From NCBI RefSeq assembly GCF_000420085.1, contig NZ_ATUG01000003.1, positions 248,001 through 312,000 on the forward strand: a stretch of DNA of 64,000 nucleotides, written 5' to 3'. The DNA is from Desulfospira joergensenii DSM 10085 (GTDB lineage Bacteria > Desulfobacterota > Desulfobacteria > Desulfobacterales > Desulfobacteraceae). Both the position numbers and the translations under genes were made by a program. The notes beneath the pieces are model-generated. The model saw only the letters and a list, made by a program, of their open reading frames with translations. It was not told the DNA's origin and did not search any database. Of the stretch, positions 1-8,928 are shown piece by piece; position 1 is the stretch's first letter, and each line of letters starts with the position of its first letter.

Positions 1-1
1 C

Positions 2-940
2 CTTTTTGGCCAGGCCATGATCCGGACAGGCCGGTCGTTTTCAGGGGTCATGGTCCGGGGAATATCGCCTGAACACGGGGCTTCCCTGATCAAAGGGTAT
101 TCGGCGGCCCGGCTTGAAAAAGCCCTTGGACCGGATAAAACAAATGGAAATCTGCCCGGCATTATCCTTGGAAAGGAACTTGCCAATTCCGTGGGGGTCA
201 TTGAAGGAGACAAACTCATCCTCATGTCCTCCAAGAGTTTTATTTCCCCCATCGGCCAGATCCCTTCCATGAAGCGTTTTGTCGTCAGGGGAACCTTTTC
301 CTCGGGCATGTCCGAATATGACGGAATGCTGGCATATACCCGCCTCGACCAGGCCCAGGGCCTGGTTTCTTCCAAAGACAGGATCTCTGCCATCGGAATC
401 TGGGTGGATGAGGTGTTCAAGGTGAAATCCATCCGGGAACAGGTTTTGAATTCCCTGGAGTATCCCTTTTATATCCGGGACTGGATGGATATCAACCACA
501 GCCTATTCTCTGCCCTCAAGCTTGAAAAAACCGCCATGTTTATCATTTTGACCCTGATCATCCTGGTGGCCGCCTTTAATATCGCAAGCGCCCTGATCAT
601 GATGGTCATGGACAAGACCAAGGAAATAGCCGTTTTAAAGGCCATGGGCGCCACCCGTGACATCATCCGGCGGATCTTCATGATCAAGGGGATGATCATC
701 GGTTTTCTGGGCACGAGCCTTGGAACCGGTGCCGGGGTTCTGATCTGCTTTCTTCTGAAAAGATATGATTTTATCCGCCTGCCCCAGGCCTACCCCTTTT
801 CAACCCTGCCCGTGGAACTGGAAGTTCCGGATGTGGTGGTGATCGCCTTGAGTTCTTTGGTGATCTGTTTTTTATCCACCTTGTATCCCTCCCATAAGGC
901 ATCAAAAATGGATCCTGTGGAGGCCATCCGATATGGCTGA
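2..940 (+). CDS. Lipoprotein-releasing ABC transporter permease, LolC/LolE family (5' partial)
   Basis: Inner-membrane permease of the Lol system, which releases mature lipoproteins from the inner membrane to the periplasmic carrier. The reading frame is open to base 2, so the start lies upstream of the window and only the C-terminal part is present. The visible part has a periplasmic region followed by the FtsX-type C-terminal core: a membrane segment around IILTLIILVAAFNIASALIM, the cytoplasmic loop KTKEIAVLKAMGAT typical of LolC/E, and two further membrane segments, ending in the family-like DPVEAIRYG. It overlaps the ATPase gene lolD by 8 bases and heads the envelope operon. LolC and LolE cannot be separated from this fragment; many bacteria outside the gammaproteobacteria have a single gene. 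Confidence 0.9.
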   Translation, partial: LFGQAMIRTGRSFSGVMVRGISPEHGASLIKGYSAARLEKALGPDKTNGNLPGIILGKELANSVGVIEGDKLILMSSKSFISPIGQIPSMKRFVVRGTFSSGMSEYDGMLAYTRLDQAQGLVSSKDRISAIGIWVDEVFKVKSIREQVLNSLEYPFYIRDWMDINHSLFSALKLEKTAMFIILTLIILVAAFNIASALIMMVMDKTKEIAVLKAMGATRDIIRRIFMIKGMIIGFLGTSLGTGAGVLICFLLKRYDFIRLPQAYPFSTLPVELEVPDVVVIALSSLVICFLSTLYPSHKASKMDPVEAIRYG

Positions 941-1628
941 CACCGGTTTAAAAACCCTTATGACAATGGATGCCGTTTCAAAGGGGTTTAACGGCAAGGG
1001 AACAACCATCCACGTTCTCAAAGATGCCGACTTCAGGATAGATAGGGGAGAGACCATTGCCGTGGTGGGCGCTTCGGGAATCGGAAAATCGACCCTCTTG
1101 AATATCATCGGCACTCTGGACCGGCCGGATTCAGGCAGTGTGGCATTCCAGGGACAGGATCTTTTTTCCCTGGGGGACCCGGCCCTTGCCCAATTCAGGA
1201 ACACCAGAATCGGATTTGTGTTCCAGTTTCATTACCTGCTCCAGGGATTCACAGCTCTTGAGAATGTCATGATACCCGGATTGATCGGACGCAAATCCAA
1301 AAAAAGTATTGAAAAACAGGCCTTAAGTATGCTTGAAAGAGTAGGGCTTGGTTCAAGGCTCTTTCACCGGGTGGAAGATCTGTCCGGAGGAGAACAGCAA
1401 AGGGTTGCCATTGCCAGGGCCCTGGTCATGAAGCCCGATCTTCTTCTGGCGGATGAGCCCACCGGCAACCTGGATCAACAAAACGGCCGGGCCGTCCACG
1501 GACTCCTGGACGAACTGAACAAGGAACTCGGTATGACCATGATCGTGGTCACCCACAATATGAAGCTTGCACGGATGATGGACAGGTGTGTCACCATTGA
1601 AGATGCCAGAATTATACCCGCAGAATAA
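933..1628 (+). CDS. lolD: Lipoprotein-releasing ABC transporter ATP-binding protein LolD
   Basis: Cytoplasmic ATPase that powers lipoprotein release together with the LolC/E permease. Walker A is at residues 46-54 (GASGIGKST), the ABC signature is LSGGEQQR, Walker B is [12 protein letters not shown], and a switch His follows in VVTHN. The 231-residue length and the [14 protein letters not shown] segment are typical of the MacB/LolD ATPase group. The start overlaps the permease stop by 8 bases, so the two are translationally coupled. The neighbouring bamA, skp and lpx genes make LolD much more likely than a MacB-type efflux ATPase. Confidence 0.93.
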   Translation: MADTGLKTLMTMDAVSKGFNGKGTTIHVLKDADFRIDRGETIAVVGASGIGKSTLLNIIGTLDRPDSGSVAFQGQDLFSLGDPALAQFRNTRIGFVFQFHYLLQGFTALENVMIPGLIGRKSKKSIEKQALSMLERVGLGSRLFHRVEDLSGGEQQRVAIARALVMKPDLLLADEPTGNLDQQNGRAVHGLLDELNKELGMTMIVVTHNMKLARMMDRCVTIEDARIIPAE

Positions 1629-1647
1629 AGGAATGACGGTAAACATT

Positions 1648-4308
1648 ATGAACTTCAGACAATTTCTCAAGGCCTGGGGCCTGGCATGGTTTGTTTTCCT
1701 GTGCCTGACAAGTACACTTCATGCAGAACAGGAGCAGAGCGTGGCCATTTTCCCCTTTTCCCTTCAGGCCAGCCAGCCCAACGAAAAGATCAGGGAAAGC
1801 CTGGCCCTGATGCTCAAGGAGAAACTTGAAAAAGACGGGGTAAAAGTTGTCTTTGCCAGGGAGTATTCCAGTCCTGAAAAAATTGAGAAAATTGCAGAAT
1901 GGGATTATTTAAAATTCAGGCAGGAAGGCATCCGGCTGGGTGTGGACCGGATCATTACCGGCAACGTATTTATCTCAGGCCAGCGGATCAGTATTGACGC
2001 CAGCATGAGGAGCATTTTTGAAGATGAACCTCCCCTGACCTTTTTTTCCCAGGCAAAATCCATGGGGACAATCGGGGCCGCCGTCAACCGCCTTGCCCGG
2101 TCCATCATCGGGGAATTGCTTCATATGAGCATCGTATCGACCATTTCCGTTACCGGGAACCGGCGTGTGGAGGCAGATGCCATCTTACGGGTGATTACCC
2201 TGCAGGTGGGTGATATTGCAGATCCTGAAAAGCTTACCAAAGACCTGGGCCTGGTATATAAGATGGGGTATTTTGATGACGTGACCGTCAAAAAGAATCC
2301 CCTGGACCGGGGGCTGGAAATCATCTTTGAAGTCAAGGAAAAGCCAAGCGTCCGGGCCATTAAATTTAAAGGCAACCAGGTCTATGAGGATGAAGAACTC
2401 TACGATGTGGTGGACACCACGACCGGATCCATTCTGAATATATATAAAATCAACTCGGATGTGGAAAAACTCAAACGCCTTTACACGGATAAAAACTATC
2501 ACAACTGCCGGATCCTATATGATGTTAAATCCCTTAAGAACAATCAGGCCGACATCATATTTACCATAGAAGAGGGTGAAAAAATTAAAATTGAATCCAT
2601 TGTATTTGAGGGGAATACCCATTTTGATGATGATGATATTCTGGATGAGATGGAAACCTCTGAAGAGGGATTCTGGTCTTGGATGACCTCATCCGGTGAG
2701 TTGGATGAGACCGAGCTTGCCAATGATGCCATCCGCATTGAATCTTTCTATAAAAACAGGGGATTCATCAATGTAAAGGTTTCGGATCCTGACATTCAAT
2801 TTGGCAAGGAGAGCATCTCAGTCTCTTTTAAAATCGAGGAAGGAGAACAGTATAAGACCGGTTCTGTGGATATAGCCGGAGATCTTCTGGTCACCAAAGA
2901 AGAGCTTTTCGAAAAGATCCAGGTCAAAGAATCCGAGTTGTACAACCGGGAACTGATCAGAAAGGATGTGATCACCCTCACCGACATGTATTCGGACAAA
3001 GGATATGCCAATGTCAACGTGGCCCCTGTCACGAACCGGGATGATGAAAATCACCTGGTGAATATCCGCTATGAAATCGATAAGGGAGATCTGGTCTACT
3101 TTAACCGGATCATCATCACTGGGAATTCAAAGACCAGGGATAAGGTTATCCGGCGTGAAATGGCCGTGGAGGAACAGGGCCTCTATTCAAAATCAGGCAT
3201 ACAGAGAAGTTATAGAAATTTGGGGTATAAAGATTATTTTCAGACCTTTGATATTCAGCCGGTCAAGACCGATGAAACCAATGAGCGCAACCTTGAGGTC
3301 AAAGTAACTGAAAAATCCACCGGCAACGTATCCTTTGGAGGAGGCTACAGCAGTGATGACGGAGGATTTGTTCAGGCTGCCGTCCAGGAGAGGAACCTTT
3401 TCGGCCGGGGGCAGACCGGGAAGATCATGGCCAAACTATCCCAGGAAAGTGTTCTTTACAATATCGGTTTTACCGAGCCCTGGCTCTTTGACAAACCCAT
3501 TTCCGCCGGAATCGATCTGTATCGTCTGGAGAAAGAGTATGACTACTATGACCGGGATTCCACAGGAGTGAACCTCCGGTTCGGGTCCCGTCAATTCTGG
3601 GACTATACTTCGGTGGGGATAAACTATAACATAGAAAAATTTGATATCTCCGATGTCGATACTACCCACACCAGTGTTACCGAAGGGGAGTTTTTAAGCT
3701 CCAGTATCACCCCCTATATTAAATATGATTCCAGGAATCATTTTTTCCTTCCCACGGAAGGTGCCTTTCATAAATTTTCCATTGAGTATGCAGGGGAGTT
3801 CCTCGGAGGAGAAATCGATTATACAAAGTTTCTTGCGGAAACCGGATACTGGCAACCCCTGTTCTGGAAGTTTACCCTGGGGCTCCATGCCGAAGCCGGT
3901 TACCTGGACGACAGGACCGATGGAAGTGTTGACATTGACTGGGAACGGTTTTACCTTGGCGGTATTAATTCGGTCCGGGGATTTGATAATACCGACATTA
4001 ATGTGAGTGAACCCGGTGCGACCGTTGAAAGGGGAGGGGAACAATACCTCCTGTTCAATGTTGAACTTATTTTTCCCATGCAGGAGGAAATGGGCGTGGC
4101 AGGGGTGCTCTTTTATGACCGCGGGGATGTATACAGGAGCGGTGACAGTATAGACCTTGCCAAACAATACTCCAGTGCCGGATTTGAACTGAGGTGGAAT
4201 TCTCCCATGGGGGCCATCAGACTTGCCTATGGATGGGTGGTCGAAGGTCAGGACATAAAAAATACCGGAGACGGTCAATTTGATTTTTCCGTGGGTGCTT
4301 TTTTCTAA
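1648..4308 (+). CDS. bamA: Outer membrane protein assembly factor BamA with an extra N-terminal domain
   Basis: Core of the BAM complex, which folds beta-barrel proteins into the outer membrane. The start at 1648 gives a clean signal peptide (MNFRQFLKAW... LTSTLHA); an ATG at 1633 is possible but directly abuts the AAAGGA element. After the signal peptide comes a region of about 130 residues that is not POTRA and resembles a TolB-N/FlgO-like fold (SVAIFPFSLQ ... GVDRIITGNVFISG). Five POTRA repeats follow, then a 16-strand-type barrel with the conserved NSVRGF motif in strand 14/loop 6 and a C-terminal phenylalanine (SVGAFF). The total of 886 residues is longer than the roughly 800 of E. coli BamA because of the extra domain. 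It starts 19 bases after lolD and is followed by skp. Confidence 0.95.
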   Translation: MNFRQFLKAWGLAWFVFLCLTSTLHAEQEQSVAIFPFSLQASQPNEKIRESLALMLKEKLEKDGVKVVFAREYSSPEKIEKIAEWDYLKFRQEGIRLGVDRIITGNVFISGQRISIDASMRSIFEDEPPLTFFSQAKSMGTIGAAVNRLARSIIGELLHMSIVSTISVTGNRRVEADAILRVITLQVGDIADPEKLTKDLGLVYKMGYFDDVTVKKNPLDRGLEIIFEVKEKPSVRAIKFKGNQVYEDEELYDVVDTTTGSILNIYKINSDVEKLKRLYTDKNYHNCRILYDVKSLKNNQADIIFTIEEGEKIKIESIVFEGNTHFDDDDILDEMETSEEGFWSWMTSSGELDETELANDAIRIESFYKNRGFINVKVSDPDIQFGKESISVSFKIEEGEQYKTGSVDIAGDLLVTKEELFEKIQVKESELYNRELIRKDVITLTDMYSDKGYANVNVAPVTNRDDENHLVNIRYEIDKGDLVYFNRIIITGNSKTRDKVIRREMAVEEQGLYSKSGIQRSYRNLGYKDYFQTFDIQPVKTDETNERNLEVKVTEKSTGNVSFGGGYSSDDGGFVQAAVQERNLFGRGQTGKIMAKLSQESVLYNIGFTEPWLFDKPISAGIDLYRLEKEYDYYDRDSTGVNLRFGSRQFWDYTSVGINYNIEKFDISDVDTTHTSVTEGEFLSSSITPYIKYDSRNHFFLPTEGAFHKFSIEYAGEFLGGEIDYTKFLAETGYWQPLFWKFTLGLHAEAGYLDDRTDGSVDIDWERFYLGGINSVRGFDNTDINVSEPGATVERGGEQYLLFNVELIFPMQEEMGVAGVLFYDRGDVYRSGDSIDLAKQYSSAGFELRWNSPMGAIRLAYGWVVEGQDIKNTGDGQFDFSVGAFF

Positions 4309-4370
4309 ACGGCCCGGGAAGAAGCTTAAGATACAGGAATTAAAAAATTTATATAATTTCAGGAGGAACA

Positions 4371-4904
4371 ATGAAAAAACTTATTATCGCCGGGGTCATC
4401 ACCTTATTTTTTTTAACAGGGTATACTCCGGCTTTCAGTGCAGACGTGGCCAAGATCGGGGTTGTCAATTTTGATAAGATTCTCAAGGAATCCAGCGCCG
4501 GCAAGATGACCCAGCAGCAACTCAAGACCAAGGGCCAGGAACTCCAGGGCAAATTGAAAAAAGGCAAAGAAGAACTGGAAGAATTGTCCAAATCCTTTGA
4601 AAGGGAAGCCCTGGTGCTGAGCCCTGAAAAAAAGAGGGAAAAGGAAAGGGATTTCCGGATCCGGGTCAATGACCTGAAAAAGATGCAGGAAGATTTTGCC
4701 AAGGAACTCAAACGCATGGAAATCACCCTGATCAACCAGATTCAAAAGGATATTTTCGAAATTGCCGGTAAAATCGGTAAGGATGAAGGATATCTCATGA
4801 TTCTGGAAAGAAAGACAGCCGGTATTCTCTATGTTCCGGATCAGGTGGATATCACGGACAGCGTAATCCAAAAATACAATGCAAAGACATCAAAGGGACA
4901 ATAG
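4371..4904 (+). CDS. skp: Periplasmic chaperone Skp/OmpH family
   Basis: Periplasmic holdase that carries unfolded outer-membrane proteins to BamA. It has an N-terminal signal peptide (MKKLIIAGVITLFFLTGYTPAFSA) followed by KIGVVNFDKIL, the conserved Skp opening strand, and then a long lysine- and glutamate-rich helical hairpin (about residues 45-125) forming the coiled-coil arm. The C-terminal strand segment ILYVPDQVDITDSVI matches the family. The ribosome binding site AGGAGG sits just before the ATG. Length (177) is close to E. coli Skp (161). Position between bamA and lpxD is the classical order. Confidence 0.92.
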   Translation: MKKLIIAGVITLFFLTGYTPAFSADVAKIGVVNFDKILKESSAGKMTQQQLKTKGQELQGKLKKGKEELEELSKSFEREALVLSPEKKREKERDFRIRVNDLKKMQEDFAKELKRMEITLINQIQKDIFEIAGKIGKDEGYLMILERKTAGILYVPDQVDITDSVIQKYNAKTSKGQ

Positions 4905-4918
4905 CGACAAAGGTTCAC

Positions 4919-5953
4919 ATGGAAGTAAGTATTGACCGAATCGCCCGGATCATCGGGGCGGAGATCATCGGAGACGGGTCCCTTGTTATCTCGGGGATTT
5001 CCTCCTTTGATGATGCCGAATCCCACCATATCACTTTTGCCGGTGAATCCTCCTTTCTGGGACGGCTCGATTCCAGCAGGGCCGGCGCGGTAATCGTGCC
5101 CCGGTCCGTTACAAAGGAAAGCCAGACCACTTTACTAAGGGTGGACCACCCTAAACTTTCCTTTTTCAAGGTGGTGGAGATCTTTCATCCGCCCCAAAAG
5201 AAAAGGCCTTATATCAGTCCCTCTGCCGTTGTCGGGGAAAACGTTTCCCTGGGAAAAAAGGTGACCTTGGATCCCAATGTGGTTATTGAGGATGATGCGG
5301 TCATCGGGGACCATGTTCATCTTATGCCCCATGTATTTATTGGCCGGGGCGCCAGGATCGGTGACCATACGACCATCAAACCCAATGTGACCGTGATGGA
5401 CGGAACCCGGATCGGGAGCCATACCCTCATCCATTCCGGGTCTGTGATCGGGTCGGACGGATACGGGTTTGCACAGGGAGCCGGGGTCCATGAAAAATTT
5501 CCACATACCGGAATCGTAGAGATCGGTGACCATGTTGAAATCGGTGCCTGTAATACCATAGACCGGGGCACCCTTGGCATCACAAGGATCGGTTCCGGTG
5601 TAAAAACAGACAACCAGGTTCATATTGCCCACAACGTAAAGATCGGGGAAAATACCCTGATCGTGGCCCAGGTGGGCATCGCCGGTTCAACCCAGGTCGG
5701 AAAAAATGTCATCATCGCCGGTAAAGCCGGGGTATCCGGGCATTTGACCATCGGAGACAACTCAATTGTCGGACCCTATGCCGGGGTGTCCGCCGATGTT
5801 CCCGAGGGGGAGATCGTTTCCGGAATACCTCATATGCCCCATAAAACCTGGCTCAAGGCAGTTAATATCATTCCCAGGCTGCCTGGGATGAGAAAAAAAC
5901 TGCTTGCCCTGGAAAAACGGCTTAAGTCCTTAGAGAATCAGGATGTTGTCTAG
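4919..5953 (+). CDS. lpxD: UDP-3-O-(3-hydroxyacyl)glucosamine N-acyltransferase LpxD
   Basis: Third step of lipid A synthesis: transfers a 3-hydroxyacyl chain from acyl carrier protein to the 2-amino group of UDP-3-O-acylglucosamine in the cytoplasm. The N-terminal LpxD uridine-binding domain covers about residues 1-100, followed by left-handed beta-helix hexapeptide repeats (residues about 100-310) and a short C-terminal helix. The catalytic His lies in HIAHNV (His238 here, His239 in E. coli). Length 344 fits the family. The gene starts 14 bases after skp. In E. coli fabZ would follow; here lpxA follows directly. Confidence 0.95.
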   Translation: MEVSIDRIARIIGAEIIGDGSLVISGISSFDDAESHHITFAGESSFLGRLDSSRAGAVIVPRSVTKESQTTLLRVDHPKLSFFKVVEIFHPPQKKRPYISPSAVVGENVSLGKKVTLDPNVVIEDDAVIGDHVHLMPHVFIGRGARIGDHTTIKPNVTVMDGTRIGSHTLIHSGSVIGSDGYGFAQGAGVHEKFPHTGIVEIGDHVEIGACNTIDRGTLGITRIGSGVKTDNQVHIAHNVKIGENTLIVAQVGIAGSTQVGKNVIIAGKAGVSGHLTIGDNSIVGPYAGVSADVPEGEIVSGIPHMPHKTWLKAVNIIPRLPGMRKKLLALEKRLKSLENQDVV

Positions 5954-6004
5954 AACAAATAAACCCAATACCCGTCAGTCGTTATACGCAACAACGGAGC
6001 AAGT

Positions 6005-6775
6005 ATGATCCATCCAACAGCCATCATAGACCCTTCTGCAGAAATTGATTCCAACGTTACCATCGGACCCTATTCCATAGTCGCATCCCATGTACGCATC
6101 GGTTCCGGTACAAGTATCGGACCCTACACCACCATAGAGAAATACGTCACCATCGGTGAAAATTGTCAGATTTTCCAGTACGCCTCCATTGGCGGGGCAC
6201 CCCAGGATCTGAAATTTCACGGTGAGAAAAGCTATCTGAAAATCGGCCGGGGAAGCATTATCCGGGAATTTGTCACCATCAATCGGGGCACAGAAGCCGG
6301 AGGGGGGATAACCGAAGTCGGCGAAGAAAATTATCTCATGGCCTATACCCATATCGCCCATGACTGCAGAACCGGCAGACAGGTTATTCTGGCCAACAAC
6401 TCCACCCTGGCCGGCCATATTGAAATCGGAGACCATGCCACCATCGGCGGACTTGTGGCCATTCATCAATTCGTTCAGATCGGTGATTATGCCTATATCG
6501 GAGGGAAATCAGCCGTTGTAAAGGATATCCCCCCCTATGTAATTGCAGCCGGTGACAGGGCCACCCTCCACGGTCTCAACAATGTCGGGCTGAAACGGCA
6601 TAAATTTTCCAGTTCCACCCTCAGGGAATTGAAAAAAGCCTATCGGATTTTTTTCAGGATCGGTCTGACGGTAAAACAGGCATCGGAAAGGGTAAAGGCG
6701 GAAGTCGAACAGATCCCGGAAGTAAAGAATTTTATTCATTTCATCGTTGAATCCAACCGGGGCGTGACCCGATAG
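6005..6775 (+). CDS. lpxA: UDP-N-acetylglucosamine O-acyltransferase LpxA
   Basis: First step of lipid A synthesis: moves a 3-hydroxyacyl chain from acyl carrier protein to the 3-OH of UDP-GlcNAc. The protein opens with IHPTAIIDPSAEI, has continuous hexapeptide repeats to about residue 190 and a C-terminal helical domain with the LKRHKFS motif. The catalytic base lies in HIAHDC (His119 here, equivalent to His125 of E. coli). GGAPQDLKFHGEKSYLKIG and NRGTEAGGGIT are family hallmarks. Length 256 is standard. It lies 51 bases after lpxD and 23 bases before lpxI. Confidence 0.96.
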   Translation: MIHPTAIIDPSAEIDSNVTIGPYSIVASHVRIGSGTSIGPYTTIEKYVTIGENCQIFQYASIGGAPQDLKFHGEKSYLKIGRGSIIREFVTINRGTEAGGGITEVGEENYLMAYTHIAHDCRTGRQVILANNSTLAGHIEIGDHATIGGLVAIHQFVQIGDYAYIGGKSAVVKDIPPYVIAAGDRATLHGLNNVGLKRHKFSSSTLRELKKAYRIFFRIGLTVKQASERVKAEVEQIPEVKNFIHFIVESNRGVTR

Positions 6776-6798
6776 ATAAGGATGTATCCAAGGGGAAC

Positions 6799-7626
6799 AT
6801 GAAAATAGGACTGATTGCCGGGGGCGGTCAATTTCCTCTCCTCTTTGCCGGAAAAGCCGCAGAAAAAGGGATTGAGGTGACTGCCGTGGGGTTTTATTCT
6901 GAAACCGATGAAACCCTTCCGGCCCTTGTTGACGACTTTAAATGGCTTTACCTGGGCCAGGTCTCAAAGATGGTTAAATTTTTTAAAGCCAAGGGTATTG
7001 ATCAGGCCGTCATGCTGGGATCCATCCAAAAGACCAATATATTTAAAGATATCCGGCCGGATTTCAAGGCCCTTGCATTCATCGCCAGAACCGGCCGGAC
7101 CCATGATGACAACGTACTCACTTCCTTTGCCGACCTGCTGCTGAAAGAGGGAATCCAGATCAGACCTTCCACATTTCTTCTGCCTGAACTCATCAGTCCC
7201 AGGGGCTCCTGGACCCGGAGAAGTCCTGACAGGGCTGAAAAAAAAGACATCTATCAGGGATGGAAAATTGCAAGGGAAATCGGCAGGCTCGATATTGGCC
7301 AGTGTATTGTCATCAGCAATGGAACCATTCTGGCCGTTGAGGCCATTGACGGAACCGATGCCACCATCCGGCGGGGAGGGGGACTTTCCCATAAGAGCGG
7401 TGCCGTGGTGGTTAAATTGTCCAAGCCGGGCCAGGATCTCAGGTTTGATCTTCCCTCTTCCGGCCTGGGAACCATCCGGACCATGGCTGACTCCGGAGCC
7501 AGGGTCCTGGCCCTGGAGGCGGAAAGATCCATTTCCTTTGACAGAAAAGAGATGGTCGACCTTGCAGACAGGCATGGGATAGCGATTATAGGGCTCATTG
7601 ATGAAGACATTCCCAGTGAATCATAA
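6799..7626 (+). CDS. lpxI: UDP-2,3-diacylglucosamine pyrophosphatase LpxI
   Basis: Hydrolyses UDP-2,3-diacylglucosamine to lipid X and UMP, the step done by LpxH in E. coli. It belongs to the unrelated LpxI (former DUF1009) family. The N-terminal domain opens with IGLIAGGGQFP (residues 3-13) and the C-terminal catalytic domain carries VVKLSKPGQDLRFDLPSSGLGTI, whose Asp in the DLRFD segment corresponds to the region described as catalytic in Caulobacter LpxI. Length 275 is normal. It sits between lpxA and lpxB and overlaps the start of lpxB by 26 bases. No LpxH-like gene was seen in the window. Confidence 0.94.
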   Translation: MKIGLIAGGGQFPLLFAGKAAEKGIEVTAVGFYSETDETLPALVDDFKWLYLGQVSKMVKFFKAKGIDQAVMLGSIQKTNIFKDIRPDFKALAFIARTGRTHDDNVLTSFADLLLKEGIQIRPSTFLLPELISPRGSWTRRSPDRAEKKDIYQGWKIAREIGRLDIGQCIVISNGTILAVEAIDGTDATIRRGGGLSHKSGAVVVKLSKPGQDLRFDLPSSGLGTIRTMADSGARVLALEAERSISFDRKEMVDLADRHGIAIIGLIDEDIPSES

Positions 7627-8797
7627 AGATACTTGCTCTAGGGCCAATTCCAAGCCCCGTCATATCATGGTTCTTGCCGGGGAGCCCTCCGGAGATGTTC
7701 ATGCCTCTGCCCTGGTCAGGGAAATTAAAAAAAAAGATCCAAAAGCAAGGATATCCGGCATGGGAGGCATGAACATGGAAATGGCCGGGACTCACCTGTT
7801 CTATTCCATTGATAAGCTCTCTGCCATGGGGTTGACTGAAATCGTTTTTCAGTTGAAGTACATCAAACTGGCCTTTGATGAGTTTAAAAATCAATTGAGG
7901 AAAAACCGGCCTGACCTGCTTATCCTCATTGATTATCCCGGGTTTAATCTCAGGGCGGCACGCTTTGCCAAACAAAAATATTCGATCAAGATCCTCTATT
8001 ATATCACTCCCAAGGTCTGGGCCTGGAACACGGGGCGGCTCAAACAGATCCGGGCCTTTGTGGACCATGCGGCATTGATCTTTCCCTTTGAGGAAAAATT
8101 GTATAAAAAGGCTCAAATTCCGGCCACCTACGTGGGCAATCCCCTGGTGGACAATCTGTCCGAACAAAATCCGGCATCCAGAATTCATGATCCTGCCGGA
8201 ACCGGTTTGGCAAAAGAGGGGGGAATCAGAACCATTGGAATTTTACCGGGCTCCAGAAAGGCTGAAATCGATAAGCTGCTGAAGATCATGCTCCGGGCCG
8301 GCAGACTCATCCATGACCGGGATAAAAAGACCCGGTTTCTGGTTTCATGCGCCGATTCCGTTTCCAGGGATAAGATTGAGGCCTTGATTGCCCCCTTTAA
8401 TTCCGATGGATTGTTTAAGCTGGTCCCGGGACATCCCAAAAAGATATTTGACAGGGCGGACCTGCTGGTGGCGGCATCCGGAACGGTCACTCTTGAGGCT
8501 GCCCTTTACGGTGTCCCCACCATCATTATCTATAAAATGTCCTTTTTAAGCTACAAACTTGCCAGGATCCTGGTCAGGGTCAAATATGCCGGCCTGGCCA
8601 ATATCATTACCAACAGGGAAGTCATGCCCGAACTTTTACAGGAGGAGGCAACTCCATTGAAGATCAGTTCAAAAGCCCTTGATATGATGGGGGATTTGCT
8701 CGGATGTTCCCAAAAACTGTCCCTGGTAAAAAAACTGCTGGGATCTCCGGGCGCATCTGAACGGGCAGCCCGGATCGCACTGGATCTGGTCAAATGA
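7601..8797 (+). CDS. lpxB: Lipid-A-disaccharide synthase LpxB
   Basis: Glycosyltransferase (GT19) that condenses lipid X with UDP-2,3-diacylglucosamine to the lipid A disaccharide at the inner membrane. Recognised by VLAGEPSGDVHAS near the N terminus, ITPKVWAWNTGRLKQIR in the middle, LPGSRKAEI, and AASGTVTLEAALYGVPTIIIYK in the nucleotide-binding half. The ATG at 7601 (or the TTG at 7598) lies inside the end of lpxI; an ATG at 7667 would leave only MVLAGEPSGD and seems too short at the N terminus. No strong ribosome binding site is seen, in keeping with coupling to lpxI. Last gene of the envelope operon. Confidence 0.94.
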   Translation: MKTFPVNHKDTCSRANSKPRHIMVLAGEPSGDVHASALVREIKKKDPKARISGMGGMNMEMAGTHLFYSIDKLSAMGLTEIVFQLKYIKLAFDEFKNQLRKNRPDLLILIDYPGFNLRAARFAKQKYSIKILYYITPKVWAWNTGRLKQIRAFVDHAALIFPFEEKLYKKAQIPATYVGNPLVDNLSEQNPASRIHDPAGTGLAKEGGIRTIGILPGSRKAEIDKLLKIMLRAGRLIHDRDKKTRFLVSCADSVSRDKIEALIAPFNSDGLFKLVPGHPKKIFDRADLLVAASGTVTLEAALYGVPTIIIYKMSFLSYKLARILVRVKYAGLANIITNREVMPELLQEEATPLKISSKALDMMGDLLGCSQKLSLVKKLLGSPGASERAARIALDLVK

Positions 8798-8859
8798 TCT
8801 TTTATCCTGTTACCGGGTTCAAAGAAGTGATCTGCCAACAGATAGACCATTGGATAAGA

Positions 8860-8886
8860 TTGACAAATGATGATAAAAACTATTAA
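8860..8886 (+). promoter_or_regulatory. Putative sigma-70 type promoter before the CNNM/CBS gene
   Basis: TTGACA at 8860-8865 and TATTAA at 8881-8886 with a 15-base spacer, in the 130-base gap after lpxB. The -35 box is a perfect consensus; the spacing is short. The same arrangement (TTGACA, 15 bases, TA-rich box) recurs before the pheA leader and both cobalamin riboswitches. Confidence 0.45.
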
Positions 8887-8928
8887 ACATAATCCATTGC
8901 AAAATTTAAAAGGACGGTTTTCATCTTG

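Noticed and set aside
3694-4371. 225-codon open frame opposite the end of bamA
   Set aside because: Antisense shadow of the conserved barrel region; no signal, motif or ribosome binding site.
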